A stretch of DNA of 64,000 nucleotides from Blakeslea trispora (Eukaryota > Mucoromycota > Mucoromycetes > Mucorales > Choanephoraceae), in the NCBI GenBank assembly GCA_025331445.1, contig JAIWNE010000008.1:551158-615157 (forward strand). Direction: 5' to 3'. Position numbers and translations under genes: made by a program. The notes beneath the pieces are model-generated. The model had not been told where the DNA came from and made no database searches. It worked only from the letters and a program-made list of their open reading frames with translations. Each line of letters opens with the position of its first letter. The stretch's first letter is position 1. Below are positions 1-11,818 of this stretch, piece by piece.

Positions 1-29
1 CACGTACTTCACTAACATCTCTGCTTTAG

Positions 30-752
<723 letters not shown>

Positions 753-1583
753 CTTTCTTGTTTTCTAAGGATATGATAATAAAATTTGAAATCACTTAAA
801 AAAAAAACTGTTTAGTACCAAAATGCAACTATTGTCATTTAACCAGAGCACTGAGCTGCATGATTAGTCTAAGCGAGAAACATCATCATTTAAATCTCAT
901 AGTTGTCGTTCCTTTTCTTCGTATTGTAAGAACAAACTGATTAGAATAGAAAAGAAGTGCTCATGAAAAGCTCATGTATGGATAGAAGCATAAAGCGTAT
1001 TGCTGTTGTTGATGGTGGCCCCCTTAGATTGGCTGCTGTGCTATTTGACAAATCCTTGCTAGCAAAAAAAAAATGTACTCTTTCTGAAACGATTCAACTT
1101 CAGAACAGTCAGGCCATCAACCATGTTAGCATTGTTATCTTTAGTACTGACTACCTTTACAGTTTTCCTTTTTGCCAGTTACAGTCAAGCAACTCATCAA
1201 GACAGGATAAGAGGTACATTTGCTAGATCACTTTATGTTTCATCAATAAAGTCCCATTCTTTGCTTCTCAATCTTGCCCATTCGTGCTATTTCATTACTA
1301 CTGATGCAACGCCAAAGTGTAGTCATGGCTATGCACTGGAGTGGCAAAATACCTGATACCACATGAAGGCTACAAGAAAAACAAGTGGTGAAGATGATTG
1401 ACTTGGATTTATTATGGGCTTGGATCGTGAGTTTGACGACGGGCGATTAGGTGCATGAACAGAGAGTCATCAAGGATCTTTAGATGACTGACAGTCAATT
1501 GATTCCATCACTGGTAGACTAACTATCTAACGAAAAGAGCTTGGAAAGGACGCATTGGCATCGCACAAACAGTATTTAGGATA
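753..1583. other. Intergenic region with one weak secreted-peptide ORF
   Basis: No recognisable gene. An ATG at 1123 opens a stretch that looks like a signal peptide (MLALLSLVLTTFTVFLFA...SQA), and a possible GT-AG intron at 1214-1251 would give a very short product of under 50 residues. There is no homology cue and no good promoter context, so it is not called as a gene. Between 1360 and 1440 a frame reads VVKMIDLDLLWAWIVSL, possibly coding debris. Confidence 0.3.
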
Positions 1584-2813
1584 TTAAGTGTTTATTTCAT
1601 CAATACATCGTGTACACTGACACTCAAAATGATAATGCTCTAATAAACGAGCACGGCGTGTCTCGACAGGCTCATGGACAGCGCCATAAGAGATGCATGC
1701 CTCTTGGCCCTGTTCAATTGTATGTCTAGCAATAAACTTGATGTTTCTTTTTTCTCTTACCTTGATGACATTAGCATCACAGGAATGATTGAAATAGACA
1801 GCAGAAGGATAGATGCCCCAACCCAGTAATTCCAAATCGTCTGTGATGGCTCCTTCATCTTGATTTGATGTATGTTTAGGTAGCTCCCAAAGACCAAAGC
1901 TGTTTGCACGTTCACGAAAGAAAATAGCTCGGAATAGATTGTGCGTAACTGAAACAATGGTAGGTATGTTGAACAGAGGTGTAGTAAGAGCACGCCTCAG
2001 AAAGGTGTAGAGAGCCATGATATCCAAGACCTCCACGGGTAGTGTCTGAAGCAATAGCAATGCTTGATTTGGTATAGTAGGATCTAATTTAGGTAGCATG
2101 ACATGACTGCAATGGGCTCTGAAATGAGATAGTTCGTTGTTCTGAATGACCAGCAAATTTTCAAAAGGTTGAACATAAGTTGATGAAATTTCGTTTGTGT
2201 TTTTTCGGACAATACAAGTAGCAATCAGTCGGCACATGGTAACATCTGATGTTTCTATTTCTCTATTAAAAAATTGAGGACTGTCTTGAAGGATGTCCCA
2301 GGCTTGGTCTAACCAATGCATAAGTATTTCATCATCACGACTGTCTATTGTCAATGAGGCTGATGGCTTTGCCGCGAATGCTTCTTCTAACCGTATAGTT
2401 GGCTCAGATTTCTTAAATTCAACATCAATGCGATGATATGCAGCTAGCAATTGTTCCCATTCATCCGATGATGATTGGGTCTGCTTGAATGTATCTCTAC
2501 ATTGCTCTGAGCAAAAGAGGATGCTGCTCAAAAAGACAGGAAGTTTGTTGTTTTTGATCTGCTTAGACGTGCATAAATTCCAAGCCTGTGCTAAAGCTAA
2601 CCGATCGATTTCTGTCAACACTTTGACCTTTTGTTTTTTAGGGTAGCTAAAATTAAAGCACCAGAAGCAAGTTTCTGGTGTCCATTCATGCGACACAATG
2701 GCTGCAATTGGCTCGGAGATATGGACGACAGTACCGGCATCGATTCTTTGAGTTGCTTTGTAGCCTCGCCCTTTTCCAGGAAGAATTGCTACCTGTAAAT
2801 ATTGATTTTCCAT
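1584..2813 (-). CDS. SET-domain protein, SMYD/Set5-Set6-like
   Basis: Single-exon gene of 409 residues. The open frame extends ten codons further upstream but only to a TTG; the first ATG is at 2813 (MENQYLQVAILPGKGRG). The N-terminal segment (KGRGYKATQRIDAGTVV) is the start of a SET domain. It is followed by a cysteine-rich insert (CFWC ... FCSEQC) resembling a degenerate MYND zinc finger, then the catalytic NHSCDAN motif, the substrate-side tyrosine region (GQEACISYG) and a post-SET cysteine cluster (FECQCTRC). This order, a SET domain split by a MYND-like insert, is that of SMYD proteins and fungal Set5/Set6. The family methylates lysines on histones or other proteins; the substrate here is unknown. 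The middle of the protein (residues about 130-300) is poorly conserved and helical. The gene stands alone in a gene-poor region. Confidence 0.85.
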   Translation of the reverse strand: MENQYLQVAILPGKGRGYKATQRIDAGTVVHISEPIAAIVSHEWTPETCFWCFNFSYPKKQKVKVLTEIDRLALAQAWNLCTSKQIKNNKLPVFLSSILFCSEQCRDTFKQTQSSSDEWEQLLAAYHRIDVEFKKSEPTIRLEEAFAAKPSASLTIDSRDDEILMHWLDQAWDILQDSPQFFNREIETSDVTMCRLIATCIVRKNTNEISSTYVQPFENLLVIQNNELSHFRAHCSHVMLPKLDPTIPNQALLLLQTLPVEVLDIMALYTFLRRALTTPLFNIPTIVSVTHNLFRAIFFRERANSFGLWELPKHTSNQDEGAITDDLELLGWGIYPSAVYFNHSCDANVIKVREKRNIKFIARHTIEQGQEACISYGAVHEPVETRRARLLEHYHFECQCTRCIDEINT

Positions 2814-5778
2814 TCGTTGCCTGATAATCAAATGAACAAACAATAAAAAAGAAAAAAACTTTTTTTTTTTGGTTACAAGACAACGAGCGCTCTCTTTTTA
2901 TTGGCTAGTTCAATTAATTCTGATGTCCCAAATCTTCTTACTTTTACTGTATAAAGCACTTTATTAGGTGGATTAAGCTTAGTCCACTTCAATTAGTTCC
3001 AAGGCAACATCAGAGGATTTTGAGCAAGCACACCTATAGAGACTTTAAGCAGCAATGGGTGTATCATGACGGATCATATATCCGAAGCCACTGGTCAAGC
3101 CACCAGCATATACACTCAGATGCAAAGGTCTCTCTAATTTTTTCTGAGAAAAAAGAGTACTGCTCGAATAGCCATCAAAGAAAGCTTCTTGTGAATTTCG
3201 AAATACATAAAGTAACAAAGCACTTCAAGACGAAGAGAACAATTCGTTAATATATAAGAATTGAAACGCACTTTGATATATTAAACGATTAAATGACGAC
3301 TCGTCCCTAGATCCAAATTGAGAATGATTTTTACAAATGTGCGATTACATATCCTATTATTGCAATGTTAGGACAATAACACCTGCTGCTTTATGAAGTT
3401 TTGCCATAGTTAGTTCATTATATAGCGTCTGGCGATAAACCGACAGGAGGACTTGTGGTATGACTGCTGCCAAATTATATACTTTGAATGCAGGGTTCTT
3501 TATTGTCATCCCTTATAACCGTGAGAGCTGTAGCATATGGTGTATCGCCTCAATAAATTGCTGTATTTTGATTGAAACTGAGACAATTGCTTAACTTTAA
3601 GCTGTTTGATTCAGGGAGCTGTTAGTCTAGGGAAAACTTTCTGCAGGATGAATCAGCGCTTTAAACTTTGACATTCATTTGATATAGGAGTAATCATTTA
3701 CCCTCCTTAAATCGAACAACAACTGTGTTGATCGGCAACCTTGTGTTGACACTAAAGGAGCAAAAGATCTTCTGAACCTCTGCCTATGCGCATGTTTTAG
3801 AGTATATATCTGATGGTTTAAATGGTTGAGCCAAGACGAACTTAATAGCGAATGATCTACCTTCAAAAAATTAAATTCACAACGCACTATACAAAACAAT
3901 GATATAATACAGTCAGGCTTATGGAAATACACAGGTTGCTGAAGCGAAGGATGAAGAAGTGGTGGTCACCCGCCCATGGTATAAGTTTTTTTTTAAACAA
4001 GACTCAATTCCCAACTCTATAAAAGATTCAAAAAAATTGTATCACGAAGCTAGCATTAGAAGATATAAAGGGAAGGGAATTGGGGATCAAAAATTTTATT
4101 AGAGATATATGCAAAAGGTTTCATCCTGAAATTCAACCACGATTGATAGCCATTCTACAAGAAATAGACTTGAATGAACCAAGATGGCATGGTAAGAAAG
4201 CTCTTTTTCTTCCCAAGCATTCTATGACATCCTGATTCATTCAAGTCTATTTCTTGTAGAATGGCTATCAATCGTGGTTGAATTTCAGGATGAAACTTTT
4301 TGCATATGTCTCTAGATCAAGATAAAGATGATTTTTATTCAATAAAACTGTGGATATTTATACTATTCTAAAGGTGCTAAAATATATGCATTGACTAAAG
4401 CTATAAGCTGTTAGTTTCTTGGCAGAAAGATGTTTCTTTACTATTTAACGTAGGAGCTCATTAACAAGTGACTTGTAGCTGTATATAGGGCTGGTGCAAC
4501 GTGATTGTTAGATTGTTACAATGTTATGCAGCCCACAGACTGCATTTCTTGACACATTTTCTTTATTCAACATTTCAGATCTGGCTTTGTATTGCTTCTT
4601 ATTATTGTTTTTTTTTACAAGTGTTCAAGTATGAAATCATACATCTGTTTTTTTTTATTCGAATGCTAATCTGTCTTATGAATTGCATATCGCTTGGTGA
4701 TTTTTATTTCACTTCTGATTAGGCAAATAAGGAGGAGGAGACAAAGGGCGAGGAGAAATTCTGTGATATAGTAAGCCTATCCCACAGAAAGCAAATGATA
4801 AGCATTACTGTTCTCGGGAGGCCAGATCCTCTTTTCATGCTCATGGGTTGTTTCGCTAATCAGGATCTGAGTATCCCTTGCTCTAGCATCGGTAGAATTA
4901 TATTTTATTTGGATTTCTTTAGGCAAAAAGAAGAAAAAACAAAGGGTTGACTCCACAAAATGGGTTGCCTGCTAAATCCCCGGCTGCTGAACTAATGATA
5001 CAAACAAAAAGAAAACCAATAAAATTGGTACCAACTTAGATTGGAACAAGAAGATAGAGCTTTATATTATACTGGTTAGAACTCTTTAATCATTGTTTGT
5101 CTGAAAGATAATAAAGTGAAACATAATATAGTAGCTGATAGTCTCTGTCTCAAGCACCCTTCCTTAATTTTTTAACTTTTTTTTCGATCTCTGTTAGGGA
5201 GGCCTGTGATTGTGATTTAGTTCAGTTATTTTTCTCTTTTTTCTCTCGCTTTGATGTTCCCATTTATGAGCATTCGAGTGCAATTTTGCAACTACGTAGG
5301 TTTTTTTAAAGTTAATCGATGATCGAGTCAAATTTTGATTTCCAATTGATTAAAATGAATCTTATTAACTTCATTTTTCGAAATAAACCGAGGAGCTATA
5401 TTTCCACAATGTAAGCGAAACTTCGAGTGGATAGGATGCATATTAACCCATGAATCAGGTGAAATCATTATGACTTGCTTATGCATTGAACCCTGAATAA
5501 TCTCAGGACATTACCTTATTTTTTCACTTTATTTTTTTTAGATTCCAGTTCCTCCGAGCGAACAAACAAACAAGCTATAGAAAATAGGTAAGCCAATGAC
5601 AAAAAAAGAAAGGGGAAAAAGGAAAACCTGCAAAAATATCGCATGGAAAAACGTGAAAAAAGTCAAGGATAAAGAAAACCATAAATAGAGGTCTCTTTGA
5701 GACAGTAGTATTTATTCCTTTCTTTTTTTTTTCTTTCTCTTTACTCTTGACTTATTTATAAATCATAGTTATCTGAGC
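2814..5778. other. Gene-poor intergenic region
   Basis: About 3 kb without a convincing gene. It contains short ORFs with no motifs, homopolymer A/T runs, and one strong structure, the inverted repeat at 4100-4312 listed separately. Towards the right end, 5681-5700 carries a TATA-like stretch (CATAAATAGA) followed by a long pyrimidine tract at 5715-5745, a plausible core promoter for the gene starting at 5779. Confidence 0.5.
4100..4312. repeat. Long inverted repeat (hairpin) with coding-like arms
   Basis: The left arm, about 4104-4177, is repeated as its reverse complement at about 4232-4306 with only a handful of mismatches; weaker similarity continues inward toward the loop. Both arms are open in the same frame and read DICK(R/K)FHPEIQPRLIAILQ followed by EIDLNE, and the one clear difference in that frame is a conservative Arg/Lys change. 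The structure would fold into a stem of roughly 75 bp with a loop of about 55 nt. It could be an inverted duplication of a gene fragment or transposon piece, or a small-RNA-generating locus. Confidence 0.85.
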
Positions 5779-6907
5779 ATGCTTCTCGTTACAGGTGCCG
5801 ATCATTACATTGGACATGCCATTGTTTCGCATTTAGCTCAGTACAAAGAATTGCGACCCAACTTACGGGTACTCTGTCAAAACAAATCCCGCTGTTATGG
5901 TTTTGCCAATGCCAACATTGATGTCCGCACAGTAGACTACCAGCATCCTAATCAGCTCTCAGTTGCATTCCGTGGCGTAGAACACTTAATATTAGCCATT
6001 GGCAACGAAGATAATAGAGTTAGCAATGCTAAATCTGTTTGTGCTGTAGCTGCACAATCTGGTGTAAAAAATATTATCTGTATCTCTCATGTAGGTGCTA
6101 TCTCAAAAGTACATGCTTCATTACAAGACTATGATCAAATTGAGCAATATGTCATGGAAAGCGGCTGTTCCTATACAATCCTCAGGTATATACAAAGTAG
6201 CAATAACATATCAACAAAGCCAATTGACCTCCTTCTATAATACAGACTTGATTTTGTACAACAATACTTTCATTTATGGTCGAATTATGCAGAAAAACAT
6301 CGACAGATCTTATTGCCTTTGACTGAAGATGTAGAATTTTGCCCTATTGCTATTTCAGACGTGTGTAAAGCCATAGAGAATCTGTTGTTTGAAGAAAATA
6401 CACATACTTGCAAGCCGCTAGATGACATACACGATGGACAAGTCTACATTCTCACTGGTCCTGAAAAGTTACATGGAAAGCGCATGGTGGAGCTCTTGAC
6501 TTCTAGCACAGGCTATTCGCACTTTAAATATCGCCGTGGCCGGCCCATGGACCTTGATTATTATCTAAGCGGGCTTAGCAAGGATATTTGGTTCGATGCT
6601 CGACTCAAGCAAGAAATGTCACACATGTACCATGATACGTTTGATCAAAAAGAATATCAAAGTCGAGTCCATGGCTTTCCTACAGGTAAAGAGAAGAGAA
6701 GAAGAAAACGTCATGGTTGAAAACTAAAGCTTTCATCACTGTACAATAGCAAAACAAATTCAAACTTATTTAGATTACTTTGATTGGGTCCAACAAACTT
6801 CAGGCAGTATTTGTGTACCACATGCAAGTATGCTAACAAAATCACCTTGTGAGCCTATGCAACTCTTTTTTGAGCAAAATGCCAACAGCTTTAAGCCTCG
6901 AGTATAA
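5779..6907 (+). CDS. NmrA-like NAD(P)-binding Rossmann protein
   Basis: Three exons: 5779-6185, 6246-6685 and 6750-6907, with introns of 60 and 64 nt. The N-terminus MLLVTGADHYIGHAIVSHL carries the glycine-containing nucleotide-binding loop of atypical short-chain dehydrogenases in the place of GxxGxxG. It is followed by CAVAAQSGVKNIICISHVGA and a YDQIEQYVMESGCSYTILR segment, which matches the NmrA/HSCARG pattern where the active tyrosine and lysine of true reductases are absent. After the first intron the frame continues with LDFVQQYFHLWSNYAEKH, and ISDVCKAIENLL and YILTGPEKLHGKRMVELL are the usual C-lobe features. Family members are NAD(P)-sensing regulators or isomerases; no substrate can be named. 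The last exon encodes the C-terminal tail ending at TAA 6905-6907. Confidence 0.85.
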
Positions 6908-7063
6908 CAAAGAAAACAAAGCATATTTTCTATGGCAAAAACTCATATTAAAAGAAGAAAATTTGCTTTATGTATATAATCTTTTTTTTTTATAAACAAG
7001 AAAAAAAATCGTTTACACTATTTTGACAAACAATCAATAAAGAGAAAGCAGATCATATAATCT

Positions 7064-7953
<890 letters not shown>

Positions 7954-9988
7954 CTTTGCTTTAGTTGTTGGTATTTAAACAATAAGTGAAAAGAAAAAAG
8001 AGAAAAAGAATGAAAAAAAGGGAGGTAGCTGCCTAATAAAAAAAAAATAGACTGGTGTCTGCGACGGCTAAAATGGCCCAATCAGGTCCATGCGGTCATT
8101 CGCAGCTGGTATTAGCACCTTATTATTAAAAATCGAATAGTCTAATTCAAATCCAGCATTTGAATTCCTCTGATTACAATGGCTTGCAAAAAGTAGCTCT
8201 GAAAGCCGAATTGCTATAGCCAATTCGAAACGCATAGAAAGCTAAAGATCCTTTTGAGAAAGCAAAATCGAAGTTGTGAAGACTATAGGAAAGGAGCAAA
8301 AAAAAAGACTCAAGTAGTATCAGGAGGGAGCAGATATTGCAGGAGCATAGAGCCGGGATCTGTAGGGGGCGGTGGGACAGTCGAATAGACAAGGTAATCC
8401 ATGTAATGCAGAATATGGCATACAAATGACCGTTGGATTAACCAAGGAAAGGGCCGGAGTGAATAATGAGGTCGTTTAGCAAAAAGTATTGGTAGTCAGT
8501 TGTGAAGTTGTAAGCAATTGATGGTACGGGTTCTGTTAGAGGCTTCGGAAGGATGTATAGGTTGTGCGAAGGACTTGTTAGGGAGCCATCTATGGCGCAG
8601 CTCCTTTGGTATACACTATTCCAGCAAATTATCGGAACAAAAAAAATCGGATTAGAGGATTGATCAAAAGCATTCAAGAGCACAAACAAAGATAAACCTT
8701 TATGTATGTGTCAATGTTTCAAGTGTTTCAAAATTGTCATGCCTATTGCTTTATTCTTTATGGTAAGCTGCCAGTTAACTTATTGCAGGAACAACCAAGA
8801 TACAGTGGTCATCAAAGTAAATTGTCAAAAAGTTTGCGCTTGTGCCTGTACAGTCGTGTGCTGCTGTATTTGTAATGTTCTTTAAGGGGACATAAAGAAT
8901 AAAATAATAAAGAAGATATTTTGAAAACGTTTGTAGCTGCCCCGCTTTGAATTGAAATAGAGAGGACAGGTTTATGGCTTATCATTGCAACTATCATTTA
9001 TTTACTTATCTTGATGATTATTCTTGGCTGGTCTAATGAGAACCTATGTTGACATACATTTGAATACTTTTGGTAAAGATTCTACCATGGTTGAATCCAC
9101 TTGTGTTGATGTTATCTTTGTAATTTATTTGGCTCTCCTCATGTGACCTTGATTTCATTGTTGAGACTTGTATGAATTTACTTCGAATCCTTCAATATTT
9201 TGTATTTACTTAAAAAAAATAGCTTTAATCTTGAAGCAAATCGATTTCCTACAAACGATAGTTTATTATAGCTGAATTTTGCTTATTATGACAGTAGAAT
9301 TTGAAATGTAAATCAAGTATATGTACAGAATAAGCATAAATTTGTAGAGAGGAACTCTCATTGTTAGGTCGAAAAGCATTGTATAAGGAATATAAATGAT
9401 ATTAGATAACTTTGGTCAAACAAAAAAAGCAGCAAATGCTTTGAAGGTTTTCTATTTTCGTTGAACAAAGAAATTCGAAAAATATAGAAAGAAGCATGCT
9501 TTTTAAAGGTTGAAATCCTTAGCTTTTCCTTACCTGCTTTCTAAAGATAAACAAAAGTTTCCCCTTCCTTTACTATGCCAAGATGGCAGTGGCACCTTCC
9601 TACCCGTGAAGACTGTGTCAATTAAGCTGAAATTTCGAAGCTATGATGGCTCTTTTTTGGTGATTGTTAAATGTCAGAAGAACTTAATGTCGATGTGTCG
9701 CCAAACATCCATCAAATTAGGCCCATCACAGTTTAACGCTGATCAAATACATATCCTGAAAAGAAAAGAAAAACTCTCTTATGATAAGCATGTACTGTTT
9801 CATTGCATTCTGCACTATGTCCTTGAATATGAAATGATGCGTAGAGATTAGTCAGGGCATTATTACGCACAACTTGTTTCTTCTTTAGATCCAAGTAATG
9901 ATGTATTCATGTAAATATGTTTAGCCTTGAGGTAGCTATGCTTCATTAATTTGCTTGTTTTTCCAAGTTGGATAGTGACAAAAAGGTC
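7954..9988. other. Gene-free region
   Basis: Two kilobases with no recognisable gene. The longest ORF, 9510-9851 (113 codons), is serine- and lysine-rich, shows no motif and has no promoter-like context. The first 100 bases upstream of the E2 start are rich in A and G on the plus strand and probably hold its promoter. Confidence 0.4.
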
Positions 9989-10444
9989 TCATTCCAGGTA
10001 TATTCGATTTTTGTAAGTCAACAGGGAGTCATTGATATACACAAAATGTTGATTGATGTGTATTAACAAATCAAAATGACAGAGATTGTCATCACAAGTA
10101 CTGAGGCATGGCGAATTTGTACGATGATGAGATGTTCCAAGATAATGATGAGTAACTTCTCCATGGTTTTCTACTCTTAGGAAGAGATCTTTCCCAACAT
10201 CAAAGTAAACATGGGTTAATTTTTGCTGCTTTTCAAAATTCAGCGCCCAACTATCTTCAAGCCTTTGTGTAGAATGGGTATCTATACAAGCTTCATTTGC
10301 CCTAGTAAATTCATATATAGAGAGGTTGGGAGCTGCATCGATCAAGTGTTGAATTCTCTTCAGAAAAGTATACACATTATCAAGTTTGATTAAGTCATCT
10401 TGTGATGCAAGAGAATTAGTTTGTCTTGCTACAGTGATAGTAGT
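9989..10444 (-). other. In-frame continuation of the F-box ORF beyond a TGA
   Basis: Directly after the TGA that ends the F-box ORF (10445-10447), the same reading frame stays open for 151 more codons to TGA 9989-9991. The translation runs TTITVARQTNSLASQDDL and further to INDSLLTYKNRIYLE. Its leucine spacing (VYTFLKRIQHLIDAAPNLSIYEF) looks like the C-terminal part of the same LRR-type protein. This suggests an originally longer protein of about 608 residues, close to the 646 residues of the other F-box gene in this window. A sequencing error, a recent nonsense mutation or stop readthrough are all possible. Confidence 0.6.
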
Positions 10445-11818
10445 TCAGTTTTTTATCCGGAGTTCCTCGAGTACAAGTGGCTCGTTGAAGAGGCATATCT
10501 CTTCATGCGAACAGACAAATCCATGTTTGAAAATAAGTTGCCTTATTCCCTTTGCAACTCGTAAAATAACAAACATTAAGCAGATGTCAAAGAAGTCGCA
10601 CTTATATTCATCTACCAAAGTTAGACTCGTTAGGCATGAAAAATCGGAAAGCGTGCTGCAAAGACCCCTAGTGTAGATGTATATAGGATCGAAGTCGGGA
10701 TCAACACTGATTAGTTGGAGCGATTTTATTTGGTCCTTAGTTGCATCTGATGTAGAGAGCAAATACAGTTGATCTTCAATTGTTTCTGTATCAATATAAG
10801 CCGTTATAGAATTTATCTTGCATGGTTGATGAGCTCCTAGTGCACGAATAGCTGCTAGATTTATTATACACAAGTTGATGTTAATGACTTCAATCTGCGT
10901 CATCTTTGACAAGAGGTTAGCAACACTCAACTCATAGACTTGTAGCTCTTCTGAGGAGTAGAATTTCACAGAATCAGCTATCAATTCTAAAACTGATATA
11001 TTAGGGTACTTCAGGCTGATGTATCCAGTCAGGAGCTCCATGCGGAAAAGTACTGCAGACTCAATCAGATTTTCGATACTAAATTCTATGATGAGCGTCT
11101 CAAGAGTAAGGTATGGCACATATTGAAGATCGGTTATTTCGGGTCTCATAAAGATTGATTCCATTGTAGTGTTTAGGGATAATTGTGCATCTTGTAAGTG
11201 CAATTTCTTGAGAGAGCTAGTATTTGCATCAATCTGCTCGAGTAGAGAGACACTTAAGATGACTCTTGTCAACTTGAGATTTTGAAGATGTGGCGCGTTT
11301 CCTAGTGTGCTAATCAAACCGAACAACTGCCTCGAATTACCATATATTTGCCGCAAGCTCCCACGAAACTGACAATATTCAATCCGAGTTAAGTTTGGCA
11401 TGACATTGTTAACAAGCAACATGCTAGCAAGTGAAAAGCGTGTTTTGTGCTCGCATATAGACTGCAGCTTGTGCAAGCTAAAACTAGGACTTGTGTGAAA
11501 AAATGAACTTTCAGTTTTGCCATCACCAAACCAACTAAAGTGCTTCAGATTGGTTAGATTTCTCAAGATCTCGAAAAAAGATGGCGGCTTGGTATCAGTA
11601 GCATGCCAGGTCAGACTGGATATCTGCGAGAAGGGCTGGAGATGTTCTATCTTACGCCATAGAGTCAAATGATCGTCTTTGGTAAAGATCTCACTATAAA
11701 GACCACTTTGTTTGACTGTGTGATACCATGAGCGAGATGTCAGAGCAAGTTGAAGCTTCTCCTTGAACTTTAGTTGACTCGTAATTAGCTCAGCAACTTC
11801 GAGTGGCAGTTGATCCAT
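10445..11818 (-). CDS. F-box/LRR-like protein (possibly truncated)
   Basis: Single exon, 457 residues from ATG 11818 to TGA 10445-10447. The N-terminus MDQLPLEVAELITSQLKFKEKLQLALTSR is a typical F-box (LPxEvxxxIxxxLxxxxxLxxaltcr) that would bind Skp1 in an SCF ubiquitin ligase. The remainder is a series of irregular leucine-rich stretches such as LTNLKHFSWFGD, APHLQNLKLTRVIL, SSLKKLHLQDAQL and KYPNISVLELIAD, a common arrangement in the expanded F-box families of Mucorales. The substrate is unknown. Its frame continues past the stop codon (see 9989-10444), so the product may be shortened relative to its ancestor. Confidence 0.8.
   Translation of the reverse strand: MDQLPLEVAELITSQLKFKEKLQLALTSRSWYHTVKQSGLYSEIFTKDDHLTLWRKIEHLQPFSQISSLTWHATDTKPPSFFEILRNLTNLKHFSWFGDGKTESSFFHTSPSFSLHKLQSICEHKTRFSLASMLLVNNVMPNLTRIEYCQFRGSLRQIYGNSRQLFGLISTLGNAPHLQNLKLTRVILSVSLLEQIDANTSSLKKLHLQDAQLSLNTTMESIFMRPEITDLQYVPYLTLETLIIEFSIENLIESAVLFRMELLTGYISLKYPNISVLELIADSVKFYSSEELQVYELSVANLLSKMTQIEVININLCIINLAAIRALGAHQPCKINSITAYIDTETIEDQLYLLSTSDATKDQIKSLQLISVDPDFDPIYIYTRGLCSTLSDFSCLTSLTLVDEYKCDFFDICLMFVILRVAKGIRQLIFKHGFVCSHEEICLFNEPLVLEELRIKN

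Noticed and set aside
2811..2843. Upstream extension of the SET gene
   Set aside because: The ten extra codons begin at TTG, not ATG; the ATG at 2813 is the sensible start.
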